From: Deltaproteobacteria bacterium
GTDB taxonomy: Bacteria > Desulfobacterota > Desulfobaccia > Desulfobaccales > 0-14-0-80-60-11
Direction of reading: 5' to 3'
DNA: 8,065 nt
Assembly: GCA_023381945.1 (NCBI GenBank)
Contig: JAMCQY010000211.1
Location: 1-8,065 of the forward strand
Of the stretch, positions 5,652 to 8,065 are shown one piece after another. The notes beneath the pieces are model-generated. The model did not search any database. It was not told the DNA's origin and saw only the letters and a list, made by a program, of their open reading frames with translations. The first letter of the stretch is position 1; every line of letters begins with the position of its first letter. The position numbers and the translations under genes were made by a program.

Positions 5652-6219
5652 GACTGGCTTTTGCCGGCTCCTGCCGGAAAAAGGCCAGAAAATAGCCGGC
5701 CCCGGAATAAAGGGTGGTAATCAGCGCCAGCCAAAGCAGCACCATGCCCCATTGATGAAAGTTAAAAGCTCCCACCGGGTAATGCATAATTAACCCGGTC
5801 AAGGCCGCCATTTGCAGCAGGGTTTTCGTCTTGCCCCAGCGGTCCGGGGCCAGGATAATGCCTTCGGCCGCGGCCAGACCCCGCAGTCCGGTGACCGCCA
5901 ATTCCCGGCCTACAATCAGAAAGGCCATCCAGGCCGGCACCCGGCCCAGAGGAATAAGCATGATCAGAGCCGCCGAAACCAGCAATTTATCCGCCAAAGG
6001 GTCCAGGAATTTACCGACACGGCTGACGATCCGGTATCGCCGGGCCAGAAAGCCGTCCAGAAAATCCGTGGCCCCGGCCAGAATGAAGCAGATTCCCCCG
6101 AGAAAACTGGCCACTCGCCCGGGGGACATTAACAGGAGCACCACCACCGGCACGGCGGCGATGCGCAGGCCGGTGAGCATGTTGGGAGTGCTCCAAAGGT
6201 TAGTTTCTAACTGGTCCAT
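5632..6219 (-). CDS. pgsA: CDP-diacylglycerol-glycerol-3-phosphate 3-phosphatidyltransferase
   Basis: The 195-residue inner-membrane enzyme makes phosphatidylglycerol phosphate from CDP-diacylglycerol and glycerol-3-phosphate, the committed step to phosphatidylglycerol and cardiolipin (EC 2.7.8.5). The CDP-alcohol phosphatidyltransferase motif is complete: D52-x2-D55-G56-x2-A59-R60-x8-G69-x3-D73-x3-D77. Several hydrophobic segments are visible (about 18-32, 37-51, 77-91, 137-151 and 155-178), as expected for a multi-pass protein. The N-terminal 'STPNMLTGLRI' matches the 'NxPNxLTxxRI' start of PgsA. ATG 6219 is chosen because it supplies this region; no clear Shine-Dalgarno precedes it. Other CDP-alcohol transferases (PssA, Pis) share the motif, but length and the 'GKFLDPLADKLLV' context favour PgsA. 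A repeat-like spacer separates it from tal. Confidence 0.92.
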   Translation of the reverse strand: MDQLETNLWSTPNMLTGLRIAAVPVVVLLLMSPGRVASFLGGICFILAGATDFLDGFLARRYRIVSRVGKFLDPLADKLLVSAALIMLIPLGRVPAWMAFLIVGRELAVTGLRGLAAAEGIILAPDRWGKTKTLLQMAALTGLIMHYPVGAFNFHQWGMVLLWLALITTLYSGAGYFLAFFRQEPAKASLDKNDS

Positions 6220-6236
6220 ATTACAACAAGCAAATC

Positions 6237-6297
6237 AGGGGCGCGATTGCAGGTGCGCTCACTCGAGGAGGCCATGCAGGTTCGCCTCTACGCCCCT
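6237..6297. repeat. Repeat-like spacer between tal and pgsA
   Basis: The gap is bounded by inverted arms AGGGGCG (6237-6243) and CGCCCCT (6291-6297), the second overlapping the tal stop codon. Inside are two near-identical direct copies of TGCAGGTKCGC at 6248-6258 and 6275-6285 (one mismatch). The GTAGGGGCG...CGCCCCTG framing resembles dispersed intergenic repeats of GC-rich bacteria. It could form an RNA hairpin after tal; there is no T-tract on the minus strand to make it a standard terminator. Confidence 0.5.
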
Positions 6298-6952
6298 ACT
6301 TGCGGGACTTTTCCCAATCCTCCAAAAACTGTTTCAACCCGGAGTCCGTCAAGGGATGTTTCATCAACTGCAGCAACACCTTATAGGGGACGGTGGCGAT
6401 ATCTGCTCCGGTCAGGGCGCCTTCCAGGACGTGGAGGGGATGGCGCACCGAGGCCACGATGATTTCCGTGTCGAAGCCGTAATTTTCGAAGATCGTGACA
6501 ATCTGCTCCACAATCTCCATGCCCCGGTGGTTGATATCGTCCAGGCGGCCAATGAAGGGACTGACGTAGGCCGCGCCCGCCTTGGCGGCCAGCATGGCCT
6601 GAAGGGGTTGGAAAATCAGGGTCACGTTGACCTTGATGCCTTCGGCTGCCAGAATCCGGGTGGCTTTTAGACCCTCAGGGGTCATGGGGATTTTCACCGC
6701 CACCCATTCGTGAATCTTAGCCAGTTCGCGGGCTTCGGCCAGCATGCCGGCCTCGTCGGTGGCCGTCACTTCGGCGCTGACCGGGCACTTAACCAGCTCA
6801 CAAATCTGGCGGATTAGGTCGGCAAATTGTTCGTCGGTCTTAATACCGGCCTTGGCGCACAGGCTGGGGTTGGTGGTAACTCCGTCCACCAGGCCCAGTG
6901 AGTGGGCCTCGCGAATCTCATCCAAGTTGGCGGTGTCGATAAAAAATTTCAT
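6296..6952 (-). CDS. tal: Transaldolase, short (TalC/MipB-like) type
   Basis: The 218-residue product is a small transaldolase or fructose-6-phosphate-aldolase-like protein. It transfers a dihydroxyacetone unit between sugar phosphates in the non-oxidative pentose phosphate pathway (EC 2.2.1.2). It begins [16 protein letters not shown], with the active-site aspartate D6, the conserved VTTNPS at 25-30, and the Schiff-base lysine K87 in 'VAVKIPMT'. It also has '[32 protein letters not shown]', '[24 protein letters not shown]' and the C-terminal '[15 protein letters not shown]'. The frame could start further upstream at 6991, but GAGAGG (plus 6957-6962) directly precedes ATG 6952 and gives the family N-terminus. 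Fructose-6-phosphate aldolase has nearly the same fold, so the exact activity is less certain than the family. It lies 25 bases after the YHS-type gene. Confidence 0.93.
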   Translation of the reverse strand: MKFFIDTANLDEIREAHSLGLVDGVTTNPSLCAKAGIKTDEQFADLIRQICELVKCPVSAEVTATDEAGMLAEARELAKIHEWVAVKIPMTPEGLKATRILAAEGIKVNVTLIFQPLQAMLAAKAGAAYVSPFIGRLDDINHRGMEIVEQIVTIFENYGFDTEIIVASVRHPLHVLEGALTGADIATVPYKVLLQLMKHPLTDSGLKQFLEDWEKSRK

Positions 6953-6977
6953 ATGACCTCTCATCATATCATAAAAG

Positions 6978-7238
6978 TCATTTGCTGCCACTACGCCGGA
7001 ATCGCTTTAAACAGCCTTCGGAACAGAAAAAATAGACTTTTCCATTTTTTTCCGCTCTCAGGGCTTCCCTGCGCGGAATAAAGGTCTGACACACCGGGTC
7101 CTGGACCAAGACGTCAGGCCCCCGCTGGGTTTTCGGCGGCGGGGGCGCTTCAGGCCAGATTCCCAGTGATTGGGCCACTTTTCTAATTATCAAATAAATC
7201 AGATAACCTATAATTAAACCTGCGATTAAACGCGCCAT
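6978..7238 (-). CDS. Small membrane-anchored YHS/TRASH-type cysteine protein
   Basis: The 86-residue protein has an N-terminal hydrophobic segment (about residues 4-18, with positive charges at 3, 19 and 20) and a proline-rich linker (EAPPPPK, about 30-36). The C-terminal module has a cysteine in '[15 protein letters not shown]' (C50) and a CxxxC in '[12 protein letters not shown]' (C72, C76). This pattern matches YHS/TRASH-like domains, often taken as metal-binding. Metal binding here is inferred, and the function is unknown. The start ATG shares one base with the folK stop (TAATG), implying translational coupling, and tal starts 25 bases downstream. Similar small proteins often carry a copy of this domain in deltaproteobacteria, in my recollection. 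Confidence 0.8.
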   Translation of the reverse strand: MARLIAGLIIGYLIYLIIRKVAQSLGIWPEAPPPPKTQRGPDVLVQDPVCQTFIPRREALRAEKNGKVYFFCSEGCLKRFRRSGSK

Positions 7239-7780
7239 TATGCCGATTCCTCAATTGCCAGAGGCTTGAGCGCTTCCCGGTCGGCCGGGTCCAGCTCCGC
7301 CAGGAGCCGGCCAACACTCTTCTGCAATCCTGGATGCCAGGCCTCCGGGGCGATCTCCGCCAGCGGCGCCAGGACAAAGGCCCGCCGGTGCATTTCCGGA
7401 TGAGGCAGGACCAGTTCCGGGGTCTGAATAATCTCACCGCCGTAAAGCAGCAAATCCAGGTCAATAACTCGAGGGCCCCAGCGTTCGCCTCGCTTCCGGC
7501 CCATGGCCGTTTCCAGACGCTGCAAGGAGCGCAGCAACTCCTCCGGGGTCAGCCGGGTGCGCACCTGGGCCACGGCGTTGACGTACCATGGCTGCGCCTT
7601 CGGCCCCAGGGGCGGGTTCAGATAAAAGCTGGAAATCTCCCGCACCTCGACTTCGTCGATGGCCGCCAACTCTTTCAGGGCCCGGCGCAGTTGCGTTGCC
7701 GGATCGTCTAGATTGGACCCCAGGCCGATATAAGCCAGTACCGGTTTGGCCTCAGTAATGGCAGGATATCCCAGGGACAT
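7238..7780 (-). CDS. folK: 6-hydroxymethyl-7,8-dihydropterin pyrophosphokinase (HPPK)
   Basis: The 180-residue enzyme transfers pyrophosphate from ATP to 6-hydroxymethyl-dihydropterin, one step before dihydropteroate synthase in folate synthesis (EC 2.7.6.3). It shows the N-terminal 'AYIGLGSNLDD' (GLGSN at 19-23), 'SSFYLNPPLGPKAQPWYVNAV' for pterin binding, and the family signature 'RWGPRVIDLDLLLYG', with arginine R100 and the magnesium-binding aspartates D107 and D109. The C-terminal 'LPHPEMHRRAFVLAPLAEIAPE' completes the family pattern. ATG 7780 is two bases after the upstream SGNH gene's stop and is the only usable nearby start. No strong Shine-Dalgarno is seen, so reinitiation or coupling is plausible. 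The downstream YHS-type gene overlaps its stop by one base. Length is slightly above the E. coli enzyme (159). Confidence 0.95.
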   Translation of the reverse strand: MSLGYPAITEAKPVLAYIGLGSNLDDPATQLRRALKELAAIDEVEVREISSFYLNPPLGPKAQPWYVNAVAQVRTRLTPEELLRSLQRLETAMGRKRGERWGPRVIDLDLLLYGGEIIQTPELVLPHPEMHRRAFVLAPLAEIAPEAWHPGLQKSVGRLLAELDPADREALKPLAIEESA

Positions 7781-7782
7781 TG

Positions 7783-8065
7783 TTATCTGACGTCCAATTC
7801 ATTATTAGTTGCCGGCTGTTTGTTCAAAGATGCCGTTAGCGGTTCGAGGGCCAAGGCGATCTTCTGAGCCACCAATCGGGAGCCCTCCGGGGTGTAATGC
7901 GCCACGTCGGACATATATTTATTTTCTGGAGGAACCTGTGCAGCCAAGTCGATCACCAGCACCCCGTTCTGCGCCCCCACCTCCCTTATAGTCTGGTTGA
8001 AGCGGTCGAAAGCTCCCTTAAATTGCTCATAAGTAATCCCCTCCTGCACCTCCAGCCCCTTCATC
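7783..8065 (-). CDS. SGNH/GDSL-type hydrolase, C-terminal end (cut by window edge)
   Basis: Ninety-three codons are visible to TAA at 7785-7783; the 5' part lies beyond base 8065. The fragment reads 'YEQFKGAFDRFNQTIREVGAQNGVLVIDLAAQVPPENKYMSDVAHYTPEGSRLVAQKIALAL'. The 'D-x-x-H' pair (SDVAH, visible residues 53-56) followed by 'YTPEGSRLVA' is the block V catalytic Asp/His signature of SGNH hydrolases (esterases, lipases and acyl-modifying enzymes). The catalytic serine and oxyanion blocks would be upstream and are not seen. An ATG stands at the extreme visible end, but this is not credible as the true start. The last 17 residues are low-complexity polar. folK begins two bases after the stop. 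Confidence 0.75.
   Translation of the reverse strand, partial: MKGLEVQEGITYEQFKGAFDRFNQTIREVGAQNGVLVIDLAAQVPPENKYMSDVAHYTPEGSRLVAQKIALALEPLTASLNKQPATNNELDVR

Noticed and set aside
5831..6670. Long plus-strand open frame across pgsA and tal
   Set aside because: It runs antisense to two well-identified genes and across the repeat spacer between them; composition explains it.
6953..6991. Thirteen-codon N-terminal extension of tal
   Set aside because: It would overlap the upstream gene's stop and adds residues absent from the family; GAGAGG precedes the ATG at 6952.

Overview
The window looks like chromosomal DNA from a GC-rich Gram-negative bacterium. Gene order and protein character suggest a deltaproteobacterium-like lineage (Desulfobacterota/Myxococcota in the broad sense). 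This rests on the run leuS-lptE-holA followed by rpsT, the LPS-assembly lipoprotein LptE (so an outer membrane is present), and protein style. I could not test the taxonomy by alignment.

Layout, left to right. (1) 1-173: the right-hand end of an ISAs1-type insertion sequence, comprising the last 49 codons of its transposase and a candidate terminal inverted repeat, ending 84 bases before leuS. (2) 258-4316, plus strand: leuS (leucyl-tRNA synthetase), lptE (LPS-assembly lipoprotein) and holA (DNA polymerase III delta subunit). Two small GC-rich palindromes lie in the lptE-holA gap. (3) 4317-5250, plus strand: a visibly AT-rich segment holding a HigB/HigA-type toxin-antitoxin pair with its own near-consensus promoter and an inverted-repeat operator. 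The antitoxin is about 186 aa, roughly twice the usual HigA length. Its C-terminal half is a separate domain preceded by a perfect in-frame Shine-Dalgarno and ATG. (4) 5251-5324: an imperfect hairpin of the CACAGAG/CTCTGTG dispersed-repeat type between convergent genes. (5) 5325-8065, minus strand (transcribed right to left): the C-terminus of an SGNH/GDSL hydrolase, folK, a small membrane-anchored YHS/TRASH-type cysteine protein, transaldolase, a short repeat-like spacer, pgsA, and rpsT with its own promoter and a UUG start codon.

Most genes are housekeeping: translation (leuS, rpsT), outer-membrane biogenesis (lptE), replication (holA), phospholipid synthesis (pgsA), folate synthesis (folK) and pentose-phosphate carbon flow (tal). 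The accessory material is the IS end, the dispersed palindromes and the HigBA module inserted between holA and rpsT. The HigBA module is the most interesting part. The toxin appears leaderless, the operator is centred on the -35 box, and the antitoxin carries an extra putative winged-helix domain that could also be made as a separate 80-aa protein by internal initiation.
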